Position numbers and translations under genes: made by a program | From: Flavobacterium sp. Root420 | GTDB lineage: Bacteria; Bacteroidota; Bacteroidia; Flavobacteriales; Flavobacteriaceae | Assembly (NCBI RefSeq): GCF_001427905.1 | Contig: NZ_LMEF01000001.1 | Span: 372,394-436,393, forward strand | Direction: 5' to 3' | DNA length: 64,000 nucleotides | Notes under the pieces: generated by a model | The model's input: the letters and a program-made list of their open reading frames with translations, nothing else | Database searches by the model: none | Told to the model about the DNA's origin: nothing | Part shown: one piece after another, positions 1 through 7,325 of the stretch | How the letters are laid out: every line of letters begins with the position of its first letter | Numbering within the stretch: position 1 is the first letter of the stretch

Positions 1-1
1 T

Positions 2-448
2 AATAAATCAGATTTTTTACCTGACACAGATTCTTTTTGGAAAAATTTTGATGGAAATATTTCTTCAATTATTTCTGAACTTGATAATATTATTCCAAAA
101 GCTGGTTGGGGCGATGAAACTTGTTTAAATTGGAAAGGAAATGAAAAAAAGGAAGAAGATAATGATGCTTGTATTTGCTTAAATGATGATAAAACTAAAA
201 TTGAAGAGTTTCATTTTAGAATTGATTTAAGAAAAGCCTCAAATATTACTAATGTCTTTCAATCGATTTTGAGCCTGTGCGAAAAAAATAACCTTCTATT
301 GATGGATTTAAAAGGAAATATTTTAAAACCAATAATAGAAACTCTTATTGAAAGTATAAAAGTTTCAAATGCATATACTTTCTTAAGCGATCCTGTAAAA
401 TATTTAGAAAACTTAAGTAAAAATAGTTCAGATGAAACAAGAACATAA
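2..448 (+). CDS. Unknown protein, C-terminal part only (5' end outside window)
   Basis: An open frame runs from the window edge to TAA at 446-448 and encodes at least 148 residues with no internal stop. No start codon is visible, so the gene begins upstream. The protein looks soluble and mixed-charge, with a WGDETCLNW stretch near the visible N-terminus, an acidic Cys-containing segment (DNDACICL) and an FHFRIDLR strand. I do not recognise the family. The last 17 bases overlap the next gene, so it probably belongs to an operon of three. Size and context would suit an immunity-type or other accessory protein, but that is inference. Confidence 0.7.
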   Translation, partial: NKSDFLPDTDSFWKNFDGNISSIISELDNIIPKAGWGDETCLNWKGNEKKEEDNDACICLNDDKTKIEEFHFRIDLRKASNITNVFQSILSLCEKNNLLLMDLKGNILKPIIETLIESIKVSNAYTFLSDPVKYLENLSKNSSDETRT

Positions 449-668
449 ACTCATACTTGAGTTATTAGAATCTTATCTAGAAAAGAATCCAAGTCAGAGA
501 TTTGGCCAGGCACTTTTCAATCTTAATATTAATGAATTTCAGAAAACTACCGATCCCAGAAATCCAAATTATAATATTAGAGATATTCATGGGGACAATG
601 ATCTAGACATTATTAAACGAATTAAGAATCGATTGGACTTAATGAATTCTTTAAAAACAAATAATTGA
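432..668 (+). CDS. Small conserved hypothetical protein
   Basis: A 78-residue soluble protein starting at an ATG inside the end of the preceding gene (17-base overlap), which suggests translational coupling. It has an amphipathic N-terminal helix (HKLILELLESYLE), then SQRFGQALFNLNINEF and a charged NIRDIHGDNDLDIIKRI segment. It has no signal peptide, membrane segment or cysteine. I have the impression of similar small proteins near polymorphic-toxin loci in Bacteroidota, but I cannot name a family. The following membrane protein starts 10 bases later. Confidence 0.65.
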   Translation: MKQEHKLILELLESYLEKNPSQRFGQALFNLNINEFQKTTDPRNPNYNIRDIHGDNDLDIIKRIKNRLDLMNSLKTNN

Positions 669-678
669 AAATAGAATT

Positions 679-972
679 ATGGAAAAGTCATTTCTAATAC
701 TATTGATTATTCAAATGCTATGTTATGGCTTAGTTGATCATTTTAAAATCAAATATGGTCGTTTCATAATTTTGTCAATTTTCCTATTCCTTTTTTTAAT
801 ATTGCTTCCGATTTATTTTCGTTTACCAGAAACTAAGTTTCAAAGCTGTTGTGAATGCTATAACCCTTTTGCCTATTTCAAAGAATATTGGAATATTGGA
901 ATTTCAATAGTTTTATTAACTCATTTTACCTATTACTTTTTATTAAATAAGAAATCAAAAAAACTTAAATAA
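679..972 (+). CDS. Small integral membrane protein, unknown
   Basis: A 97-residue protein with three likely membrane helices (about residues 4-19, 28-48 and 71-90) and a Lys-rich C-terminus. A short CCECYNPF motif lies between helices 2 and 3. It is the last gene of the three-gene run at the left edge, 10 bases after its neighbour. I recognise no family. Downstream comes repeat-bearing intergenic DNA. Confidence 0.6.
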   Translation: MEKSFLILLIIQMLCYGLVDHFKIKYGRFIILSIFLFLFLILLPIYFRLPETKFQSCCECYNPFAYFKEYWNIGISIVLLTHFTYYFLLNKKSKKLK

Positions 973-978
973 CAAATT

Positions 979-1040
979 GGGCTAAAGCCATTCTTCAATA
1001 TTGTAATTTTGTTCTTCCAGCTAAAGCTGGAGGCAATTCA
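979..1040. repeat. Intergenic repeat with two small palindromes
   Basis: It contains GGCTAAAGCC (980-989) and CCAGCTAAAGCTGG (1017-1030), each a perfect short stem around an AA loop, followed by AGGCAATTC. The pairing is seen directly. I recall similar words in other Flavobacterium intergenic regions, but that is memory, not a search. It lies between the small membrane protein and the acetyltransferase. Confidence 0.5.
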
Positions 1041-1076
1041 AAAATTTAAAAAATTATTACCCGCATAAATAGTATC

Positions 1077-1583
1077 ATGATTACAAAAGCAACCTTACAA
1101 GATATTCCCGCATTAAACATTTTAATTAACTCTGCTTACAGAGGCGAAACTTCTAAAAAAGGCTGGACTACCGAAGCCAATTTATTAGAAGGAAAAAGAA
1201 CAAATGAAGAAGAATTAATGGAAACGATTCTGAATCCGAAGAATACGATTTTGAAATACACGGAGAACGATAAAATTATTGGTTCTGTTTTATTGGTCGA
1301 AAAAGAACATCAATTGTATTTGGGAATGTTAACCGTTTCGCCAGAATTACAAAACAGCGGAATCGGGAAAAAGCTATTGGCTGAAGCCGAAAATCACGCT
1401 AAATCTTTGGGTTTGTCGAGTATTATTATGACCGTTATTTCGGTACGTGAAGAGCTTATTGCGTGGTATAAACGCCACGGTTATGTTGATACAGGCGAAA
1501 GGGAAGCTTTTCCTGAGAGCGGAATTCATATCACGGTTTCTGAGGTGCCTTTGGAGTTTATTTATTTGGAGAAAAGGATTTAA
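1077..1583 (+). CDS. GNAT-family N-acetyltransferase
   Basis: A 168-residue single-domain GNAT protein, the usual family size. The acetyl-CoA pyrophosphate loop is QNSGIGKKL (residues 92-100), preceded by the beta strand LYLGMLTVSP. The C-terminal part has AWYKRHGYVDTGER, typical of GNAT motif B. Members transfer an acetyl group from acetyl-CoA to an amine, and the substrate cannot be read from sequence. The gene appears to stand alone, with repeats on both sides. Confidence 0.85.
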   Translation: MITKATLQDIPALNILINSAYRGETSKKGWTTEANLLEGKRTNEEELMETILNPKNTILKYTENDKIIGSVLLVEKEHQLYLGMLTVSPELQNSGIGKKLLAEAENHAKSLGLSSIIMTVISVREELIAWYKRHGYVDTGEREAFPESGIHITVSEVPLEFIYLEKRI

Positions 1584-1589
1584 GTTTCT

Positions 1590-1806
1590 CTTGCCACGAA
1601 GGCGCTAAGGCACGAAGTTTTTTTAATCTCGCAATCCTGATAGCTATCGGGAGCAGAGTCGCAAAGTTTTCTTTTTTCATATTTCTTTACTACTTCGTTC
1701 CCGATAGCTATCGGGATTGAGAGATTTTCAATTCTTACGTTAGACGCACTGCTGTGCGTCTCTACAAAAAAACCTATGCCTCTTTGTAACTTTGCAACTT
1801 TGAACC
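1590..1806. repeat. Composite intergenic repeat block
   Basis: This 241-base gap holds several stacked elements. They are GCCACGAAGGCGCTAAG (near 1593), TCGCAA and GTCGCAAAG words, a degenerate TGATAGCTATCGGG at 1638-1651, a perfect CCCGATAGCTATCGGG palindrome at 1700-1715, the stem GACGCAC/GTGCGTC at 1743-1760, and CTTTGCAACTTTGAACC before the next gene. The first element recurs almost unchanged after the HutD gene, and the GACGCAC stem recurs near 4660. Confidence 0.75.
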
Positions 1807-1824
1807 TTTTTTAAATAATAAAAA

Positions 1825-2373
1825 ATGAACATACATCTTTTACCTAAAGAAGATAATAAAGCCTCTATTTGGAGTGGTGGATTGACATATGAATATATGA
1901 TATATCCGGAAACAGCAAGCTATGCCGACAGAGATTTTGTATTCAGAATAAGCAGTGCTACAATAGAGCAAGAGCCTTCTGAATTTACCAAATTTAAGGG
2001 CTATTATCGGTATTTGGTTATGCTAAATAACGGCTTGCATATTGTGGTAAACAAAGAAAAAAAAGTATATGAGAAATATGAAATCATGGAATTTAATTCA
2101 AATGATGAGGTGACTTCTTATTCAAAAGGTATTGATTTTAACTGGATGGTTTCTGAAAAAATACGTCATCACAAACTGAAAATAACAAATAATAATCAGA
2201 ATTGTAATGCTCAAATAATGATTTTATTTTCTTTACATACAACAGTTATTAAAATTAATGAGAATCCATACCATCTCAAACCTTATGATGTATTAGTGAT
2301 TGAAAATATAAAAAAGGAAAATATAATGCTTCATTTTTCTAATGAATGCCTCTTTGGAGTATTGGATTTTTAA
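1825..2373 (+). CDS. HutD/Ves-family cupin-like protein
   Basis: A 182-residue protein with the N-terminal HutD/Ves signature: a WSGG motif near residue 17, then YPETASYADRDFVFRIS (about 28-44) and a FKGYYRYLVMLNNG strand. The family has a double beta-barrel cupin-like fold. Some members sit in histidine-utilisation operons and others respond to cold, and the biochemical role is unsettled. No hut genes are adjacent. Downstream is a very large hairpin shared with the convergent Crp/Fnr-like gene. Confidence 0.75.
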   Translation: MNIHLLPKEDNKASIWSGGLTYEYMIYPETASYADRDFVFRISSATIEQEPSEFTKFKGYYRYLVMLNNGLHIVVNKEKKVYEKYEIMEFNSNDEVTSYSKGIDFNWMVSEKIRHHKLKITNNNQNCNAQIMILFSLHTTVIKINENPYHLKPYDVLVIENIKKENIMLHFSNECLFGVLDF

Positions 2374-2381
2374 TCATATTT

Positions 2382-2535
2382 TGCCACGAAGGCGCTAAGA
2401 CACGAAGTTTTTTTAATCTCGCAAAGTCGCAGAGTCGCAAAGAAATATAAAAGAGAAAACTTTGCGGCTCTGCGACTTTGCGAGATTATTTTTTTTAAAC
2501 CTTTGACCCTTTGTTGCTTTGCCCCTTTGAACCTT
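2382..2535. repeat. Composite repeat with a 28-bp-stem hairpin
   Basis: It begins with the same GCCACGAAGGCGCTAAG unit seen near 1593. A long inverted repeat follows: 2415-2442 pairs with 2460-2487 over 28 bp with a single G-T mismatch, around a 17-base A-rich loop. CCTTTG-type words then run to about 2535. It lies between convergent genes (HutD and the Crp/Fnr-like gene), so transcripts from either side would fold it. A bidirectional terminator role is inference. Confidence 0.8.
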
Positions 2536-2557
2536 CTCTCATACGGAACAACAATCC

Positions 2558-3127
2558 TTAAACCCTTCTCTTAATCTTCGACAAAAATTCATGGGAAACG
2601 CCAAGATAGGAGGATAAGTTTTTATTGCTTATCACTTTAAACTTGTTCGGATATCGTTCTATAAATTCCAGATAACGTTGTTTGGAATTTTTGTTTAAAA
2701 CATCTAAAAGTCTTTGTTGAATGGCGATATTGGCTTTTTCAACCATTATAATATGAAACTGGATCAGTTTTGGAACCTGCTCAAATAAGAGCGTTTTATT
2801 GGCTTTGCTAATGACCAAAATTTCACTGTCTTCTAGTGCCTTGATGTTGTAAGTTGTTGGCTTTTGATGGTAAAAATTTTCCAGATCGCACATCCACTCG
2901 TTTTCGAAAGAGAAGAAAATAACAGTTTCATTTCCATTATCATTCAAAATATAGGTTTTAAAAGCTCCTTTTAAAATAAAGCATTCATAGGAACTGTTTG
3001 AATTTTGAATTTGAAGAAATTCATTCTTCTTAAGTTTAATAAATTCTGTTTTTTCAACTACAAAATTCCATTCATCATCTGTTAGGGAAATTTTGCGTTC
3101 AATGCTTAATCGTAGGTTTTTATACAT
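2558..3127 (-). CDS. Crp/Fnr-family transcriptional regulator
   Basis: A 189-residue protein with an N-terminal cyclic-nucleotide-binding-like beta barrel (to about residue 115), a dimerisation helix (QFHIIMVEKANIAIQQRLLDVL) and a C-terminal Crp-type helix-turn-helix (SNKNLSSYLGVSHEFLSKIKRR). The phosphate-binding cassette of true CRP is not conserved and there is no N-terminal Cys cluster, so cAMP or an iron-sulfur cluster is unlikely as ligand. Such short regulators are abundant in Bacteroidota and usually control a neighbouring gene. It is transcribed away from the pectate lyase gene, with a 215-base divergent region between them. Confidence 0.8.
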   Translation of the reverse strand: MYKNLRLSIERKISLTDDEWNFVVEKTEFIKLKKNEFLQIQNSNSSYECFILKGAFKTYILNDNGNETVIFFSFENEWMCDLENFYHQKPTTYNIKALEDSEILVISKANKTLLFEQVPKLIQFHIIMVEKANIAIQQRLLDVLNKNSKQRYLEFIERYPNKFKVISNKNLSSYLGVSHEFLSKIKRRV

Positions 3128-3184
3128 GTGACTTTATTTTTATTCTTACTCAGGGGCGTAAGTAGGTGAATGAATGAAAAATAA

Positions 3185-3198
3185 TGTAATCGATTACG
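3185..3198. promoter_or_regulatory. Palindrome resembling a LacI-family operator
   Basis: GTAATCGATTAC at 3186-3197 is a perfect 12-base palindrome with a central CG, in the context TG-T-AA-T-CG, which resembles operators of LacI-type sugar regulators. It sits in the divergent region between the Crp/Fnr-like gene and the pectate lyase gene, about 150 bases upstream of the latter. The symmetry is seen directly and the regulator class is inferred. Confidence 0.4.
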
Positions 3199-3342
3199 CA
3201 AAAATATACTTTTTTGTAATGTAATTGCTGTTAAAGTATAATTAATAGTAATTTATTTTCAAAACATTGAACTTGTTCAACTTTTTTCATACAAATAATA
3301 AGCAGATTTGCAGTCTTAACTATTTAACCAAACTTAATTATT

Positions 3343-4455
3343 ATGAAATTTAAATCAACATTTTCAGTGTTTCTTTTAACACTGGTTTTCGGTTTTACAG
3401 CGTGTAATACTGAAGAAATTACTTCTCCTCAAGGTGACGAGAATGCTGCTATTGAAACAACCACAACGAAAGCAAGTAATTTAACTGCAAAGGTTGGAAA
3501 CTGCGCTCAGGTCCCGGGATGGGCATCACAAAACGGAGGAACAACCGGTGGAGGATCTGCCGCAGAAACAGTTGTTACGACTTACGCACAGCTGAAATCA
3601 GCTCTTGAAAACACTGCTGTTAAAGTAGTAAAGGTTACGGGTACAATTACCATTACGACAAGACTGTCATTTCAGGATCAAACCGGTAAAACCATTTATG
3701 GAGCAAGTGGTGCAAAATTGGTTTCGACGAATCAAACTAAAGATGGGTCTGGAATTATCAACATTAAAAGATGTAAGAATTTAATCATTAGAAACTTAAT
3801 TTTTGAAGGGCCTGGTGCTTACGATACTGATGGTTGGGACAATGCTATTTTAGACGACTGCCAAAATGTATGGGTGGATCACTGCGAGTTTAGAGACGGT
3901 GTTGACGGAAACTTTGATATCAAAAACAAATCAGATTATATTTCGGTTACTTATTCTAAATTCCATTATCTAAAACCACCAAAAGCAGGAGGTTCCGGAG
4001 GATCAGACGATCACAGATATTCAAACTTAATTGGTTCAAGCGATGGTGCAACTGCTGATCGTGGAAAACTAAGAATTACATTTGCTCGTTGCTGGTGGGC
4101 TCCTGGATGTAAAGAAAGAATGCCGAGAGTTCGTTTTGGAAAGGTACATATCGTAAATAGTTTCTTTAACAGCACTGTGAGCAATAAATGTATCGCTGCT
4201 GGTTTTGAAGCTGATATTCGCGTAGAAACAAACGTTTTTGAAGGAGTAAAAACACCTATCGATTTAATGACTGGTTTTACAGCTGTTACTGCAGTTGACA
4301 ACGTTTTTACGAATACCTCAGGAAACCAGGCAGGAAGCAATACTGCCTTTACGCCTCCGTACACCATTGTAAAACTTGATAAAACTGCCGTTAAAGCTGA
4401 TGTTTCTGCTAATGCAGGTCCAACTTTAGGCGGAAATATCTGTGGATCATTTTAA
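3343..4455 (+). CDS. Pectate lyase, polysaccharide lyase family 1 (lipoprotein)
   Basis: A 370-residue secreted enzyme expected to cleave polygalacturonate by beta-elimination. The N-terminus is a lipoprotein signal with a lipobox ending FTAC near residue 21. The right-handed beta-helix carries the PL1 hallmark WVDHCEFRDG and DGNFDIKNKSDYISV (calcium-binding acidic residues), and the catalytic Arg motif RMPRVR at 259-264 (RxPxxR). No SusC/SusD pair or other carbohydrate gene is adjacent, so it is an orphan lyase rather than part of a visible utilisation locus. A LacI-operator-like palindrome lies upstream and a strong terminator follows. Confidence 0.9.
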   Translation: MKFKSTFSVFLLTLVFGFTACNTEEITSPQGDENAAIETTTTKASNLTAKVGNCAQVPGWASQNGGTTGGGSAAETVVTTYAQLKSALENTAVKVVKVTGTITITTRLSFQDQTGKTIYGASGAKLVSTNQTKDGSGIINIKRCKNLIIRNLIFEGPGAYDTDGWDNAILDDCQNVWVDHCEFRDGVDGNFDIKNKSDYISVTYSKFHYLKPPKAGGSGGSDDHRYSNLIGSSDGATADRGKLRITFARCWWAPGCKERMPRVRFGKVHIVNSFFNSTVSNKCIAAGFEADIRVETNVFEGVKTPIDLMTGFTAVTAVDNVFTNTSGNQAGSNTAFTPPYTIVKLDKTAVKADVSANAGPTLGGNICGSF

Positions 4456-4542
4456 TTAAACCTCTTTTTTAGAATTCCATAGTTTCGAATTCATTGTTTG
4501 AAACTATGGTTTTAAAAATCTGAGTTAGTTAGTTTTAGTTTT

Positions 4543-4585
4543 GTCAACCCCTGCAAGTGTAAATCCTTACAGGGGTTGACTTTTT
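4543..4585 (+). terminator. Rho-independent terminator after pectate lyase gene
   Basis: GTCAACCCCTG (4543-4553) pairs perfectly with CAGGGGTTGAC (4570-4580) and is followed directly by five T. A second inverted repeat, CCATAGTTTC/GAAACTATGG, lies just upstream (about 4477-4509). Confidence 0.85.
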
Positions 4586-4599
4586 ATTTTGTATTAATT

Positions 4600-4728
4600 A
4601 CCACAGAAATTCACAGAGGTTTTGCACAGAGATCCGCTAAGGTTATTTAAATCAGATGTTAGACGCACTACTGTGCGCCTCTACAGAAAAACCTTTGAAC
4701 CTTTGTTTCTTTGCCCCTTTAAACCTTT
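4600..4728. repeat. Intergenic repeat block
   Basis: It contains a CCACAGAAATTCACAGAG word, the near-stem GACGCAC/GTGCGCC (about 4661-4678) also present at 1743-1760, and CCTTTGAACCTTTG words running into the end of the DUF3037 gene. No coding sequence is supported here. Confidence 0.6.
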
Positions 4729-5112
4729 TTAAAGCACAAGTTCTTCAAATAATCTCTGAATTGTTTTCTCCAAATCTTCACATAGTCCCGAATGTGGTCT
4801 TGACGTTTGAATGGCTGAGCTTCGGATTGCGGTTAGCCATCGAAAACGCTCGGGAATATCCATTTGTCCAATTGGGCCTCCATCTTTATCTCCGGCTGCT
4901 ATTTTTTTAAGGGCGGTTATATTACAATGCAATTGCTCTATATCAAAATCATTGGACAGTGCTTCAATTTTGGCATCATTAATATGGGATAATACTTTTA
5001 TAAATTTGGCTTTTTTGCAAAACAAAATGATTCCGATATTCAGGAATTCTTCGCGCTCCACTCTGGGTACCACGCGAATTACGGCATACTCATATAAGTG
5101 ACTATCTTGCAT
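4729..5112 (-). CDS. DUF3037-family protein
   Basis: A 127-residue protein with the DUF3037 opening: YEYAVIRVVPRVEREEFLN followed by IGIILFCKKAKF. The rest is soluble, with an RFRWLTAIRSSAIQTS helix near the C-terminus. Its start overlaps the end of the HipA-like kinase gene by 11 bases, so the two are translationally coupled. DUF3037 genes commonly accompany this kinase family. Function is unknown, and a regulator, substrate or antitoxin-like partner of the kinase are all possible. Confidence 0.8.
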   Translation of the reverse strand: MQDSHLYEYAVIRVVPRVEREEFLNIGIILFCKKAKFIKVLSHINDAKIEALSNDFDIEQLHCNITALKKIAAGDKDGGPIGQMDIPERFRWLTAIRSSAIQTSRPHSGLCEDLEKTIQRLFEELVL

Positions 5113-5884
5113 TTTGAGCTTGATTTACAAAGATTTCGGAATTATTTAATCGGGTTTGCAAAAACTGTAAGTATACATTTCGCAACGCTTCCGGGGTTTC
5201 ATCGGTATCCTCCCAAATCAGCCATTCTTCTGGAATTGTATTGACAATTTCTTCTAATTTTTCGTTTGTTAAAAGCGTTTTGAACTCGGCATCAACTTCT
5301 TTCAAAAGTGAAGCCTGTGGCAGTAAAACGTGATCTTTGATCAAAGCAAACGGACTTGTGGCATGCTGTTCCCAATTGTTCCAGGAATGATGAAAATACA
5401 AACAGGCACCGTGGTCGATCAGCCATAATTCTTTATGCCAAATCAACATATTGGTATTTCTAAACGTTCTGTCTACATTAGTGATATATGCGTCCAGCCA
5501 AACAATTTGTGAAGCTAATTTATCATCTACAGTCGTTACAACAGGATCAAAAGTGATCGAACCTGACAAAAAATGAAGTGCTAAATTCAATCCCTGACTT
5601 CCTTGTAGTAAATCCTGAATTTCTTCGTCGCCTTCGGATCTTCCAAATGCTTCATCGAGATTGGCAAAAACCAATTCCGGAAGCTGCATTTTTAAGGCTT
5701 TTGCAATTTGTCCGCCAAGTAACTCGGCAATCAAAGCTTTTACACCGTGACCGGCTCCTTTGAATTTTAGGACGTATTTAAAATCGTCATCGGCTTCTGC
5801 CAAAGCGGGTAAAGAACCGCCTTCGCGCAAAGGCGTGATGTAACGAGTGACATTTACCGTTCTGAGATCGAAATTGTTTTTCAT
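5102..5884 (-). CDS. HipA-like kinase-fold protein
   Basis: A 260-residue protein resembling the short HipA-like family (HipA_2). Kinase-like positions appear conserved: YVLKFKG (Lys40/Lys42, ATP-binding strand), Glu54 in the following helix, a catalytic loop with D131, N136, D138, R139, N143 and N145 (NVDRTFRNTN), and a metal-binding Asp157 in LIDHGA. It lacks the N-terminal subdomain of full-length HipA (about 440 residues). First gene of a two-gene operon with DUF3037. A -7 element (TAAGTTTG, 5897-5890) ends only five bases before the ATG. The substrate is unknown. Confidence 0.75.
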   Translation of the reverse strand: MKNNFDLRTVNVTRYITPLREGGSLPALAEADDDFKYVLKFKGAGHGVKALIAELLGGQIAKALKMQLPELVFANLDEAFGRSEGDEEIQDLLQGSQGLNLALHFLSGSITFDPVVTTVDDKLASQIVWLDAYITNVDRTFRNTNMLIWHKELWLIDHGACLYFHHSWNNWEQHATSPFALIKDHVLLPQASLLKEVDAEFKTLLTNEKLEEIVNTIPEEWLIWEDTDETPEALRNVYLQFLQTRLNNSEIFVNQAQNAR

Positions 5885-5889
5885 ATATA

Positions 5890-5897
5890 CAAACTTA
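5890..5897 (-). promoter_or_regulatory. -7 promoter element for HipA-like operon
   Basis: On the minus strand TAAGTTTG matches TANNTTTG and ends five bases before the ATG. The transcript would therefore be leaderless or nearly so. No good TTG is present at the expected -33 spacing. Confidence 0.4.
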
Positions 5898-6022
5898 CTA
5901 ATTTAGATTGTTAGATCTTTAGACTTCTTAGATTTTTAGATTTTAGAAAAAAGAAGCTAGAATAAAGAAAAAAGACTTCTCGTGATCATGAAAATTATCT
6001 AATTATCTAATTGGCACATTTT

Positions 6023-6871
6023 CTAATTATCTAATTCCAAAAAAGCTCGCCCAAGATTTTCAATAATATCAGAGGCTATAAAAGATTGATAAGCCGTTTC
6101 TGGTAAAGCAATATCAGCAGTTAGGCCATGAAGGAAGACGCCAAGTTTTGCGGCATGTTTGGGTTCGTAGCCTTGCGCCAGAAAACTTGTGATGATTCCG
6201 GTTAGGGTATCGCCACTTCCTGCGGTGGCGAGGGCGGCGTTTCCGGTTGTGTTTTCGTAGATTTCTTGTTTGTTGATGATGTACGTTGGTGCGCCTTTCA
6301 TTACGATAATCACTTTATGCTTTTCTGAGAAAGCGATTGTTTTTTGAAATTTTTCTGATTCCGAATTCCACTTGCCAATCAAACGTTCTAATTCTTTTGG
6401 ATGAGGTGTCAGGATGGTATTTTCTGGAACTAGTTCCAGCCAGGATTGGTTTTCTGCCAAAATATTTAGAGCATCTGCATCTAAAACTAAAGGAACTTTA
6501 TTGCTTCTTAAAAACTCAAATAATGCTTTTTGAGTTGCCAGCTCCTGCCCGATTCCCGGGCCAATTCCGATTGCTTGTGGAATTAATGGAAGATGAATAT
6601 TGGTGATAAAATTCGAATTTTCATCAGTGACAACCATAACTTCAGGAATGGAGATTTGCAGAATTGGATAACCGCATTTTGGTGTAAAAGTCGTTACGAG
6701 TCCGCAACCTGATTTTAGGCAGGATTTTGAGGCTAAAACTGCTGCTCCTATTTTGCCATAACTTCCGGCAATAATCACAGCGTGGCCTTGAAGTCCTTTA
6801 TGGGTATGAGGATTTACAGGTTTATAGCATTTTAGAATTTCTTCTTTTGTGATTAAAAATGGCGTTTTCAT
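6023..6871 (-). CDS. nnrD: ADP/ATP-dependent NAD(P)H-hydrate dehydratase
   Basis: A 282-residue ribokinase-fold enzyme that repairs damaged NADHX/NADPHX. Family features in order: [20 protein letters not shown] near the N-terminus, [30 protein letters not shown] and the C-terminal active-site region [17 protein letters not shown]. It lacks the N-terminal epimerase domain (NnrE) found in fused YjeF proteins, so an epimerase should be encoded elsewhere. It begins [13 protein letters not shown], normal for the family. The 138-base gap to the HipA-like gene contains an AT-rich TTAGATTTTTAG repeat and no gene. Confidence 0.88.
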   Translation of the reverse strand: MKTPFLITKEEILKCYKPVNPHTHKGLQGHAVIIAGSYGKIGAAVLASKSCLKSGCGLVTTFTPKCGYPILQISIPEVMVVTDENSNFITNIHLPLIPQAIGIGPGIGQELATQKALFEFLRSNKVPLVLDADALNILAENQSWLELVPENTILTPHPKELERLIGKWNSESEKFQKTIAFSEKHKVIIVMKGAPTYIINKQEIYENTTGNAALATAGSGDTLTGIITSFLAQGYEPKHAAKLGVFLHGLTADIALPETAYQSFIASDIIENLGRAFLELDN

Positions 6872-7064
6872 GTGACAGTCTTAGTTAGGGTAATTATTTT
6901 TAAACACATAGAATCATAGCTTTACTTTTCGCAGAAAGGCATTTCACTTTTTTTAAAACACATTAGCTGCCTGTGAAAATAAAGAATCGTATACTATCAA
7001 ATTGTTTCCCTTTATTATTTAAAGTTACATAAAATTTTGAAGAACAAAGTCCTTTCTTATTACC

Positions 7065-7240
7065 TGAGTCCCCTAGCCCAGATTATAGTGAAAAGCCCAG
7101 AGTAAAAAAAGCAAAAGTTTCTTGTTTTAAAAAAGCGACTCCCGAAGCTTCGGGAGAAGCTCTTTTTAGAACATTAGAAACTTTGCTTTTTTTATGTCCC
7201 GATAGCTATCGGGATGTTAATGGAAAGCTGGAATAGCTCC
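7065..7240 (+). ncRNA. Candidate structured RNA (Flavo-1-like) upstream of gcvT
   Basis: Conserved-looking ends (CCCCTAGCCCAG near 7070 and GGAAAGCTGGAATAGCTCC near 7222) can pair: CCAG 7078-7081 with CTGG 7228-7231, and GAG 7065-7067 with CTC 7237-7239. Between them, 7104-7122 (AAAAAAAGC...) pairs with 7176-7193 with one bulge. Two perfect palindromes are nested inside: CCCGAAGCTTCGGG at 7141-7154 and CCCGATAGCTATCGGG at 7198-7213. The end sequences resemble the Flavo-1 RNA motif as I remember it, and a covariance search with that model would decide. The rest of the 454-base gap (6872-7064) is AT-rich with no gene seen. Confidence 0.5.
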
Positions 7241-7292
7241 TAAATATTGCGAAATTTATAATTTAGACTATTAATTTCCGATATTTTTTGAA

Positions 7293-7300
7293 TAAATTTG
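7293..7300 (+). promoter_or_regulatory. -7 promoter element for gcvT
   Basis: TAAATTTG matches TANNTTTG, 25 bases before the gcvT ATG. The -33 position reads TTA rather than TTG. It lies just downstream of the candidate structured RNA, so gcvT probably has its own promoter. Confidence 0.45.
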
Positions 7301-7325
7301 CGACTCACTTTTATAAAACTACACA

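Noticed and set aside
4011-4367. 118-codon minus-strand open frame inside the pectate lyase gene
   Set aside because: It is fully antisense to conserved PL1 catalytic sequence and has no own promoter or family.
4656-5101. Plus-strand open frames of 84 and 96 codons over the DUF3037 gene
   Set aside because: They are antisense to DUF3037, and the first begins within a repeat.
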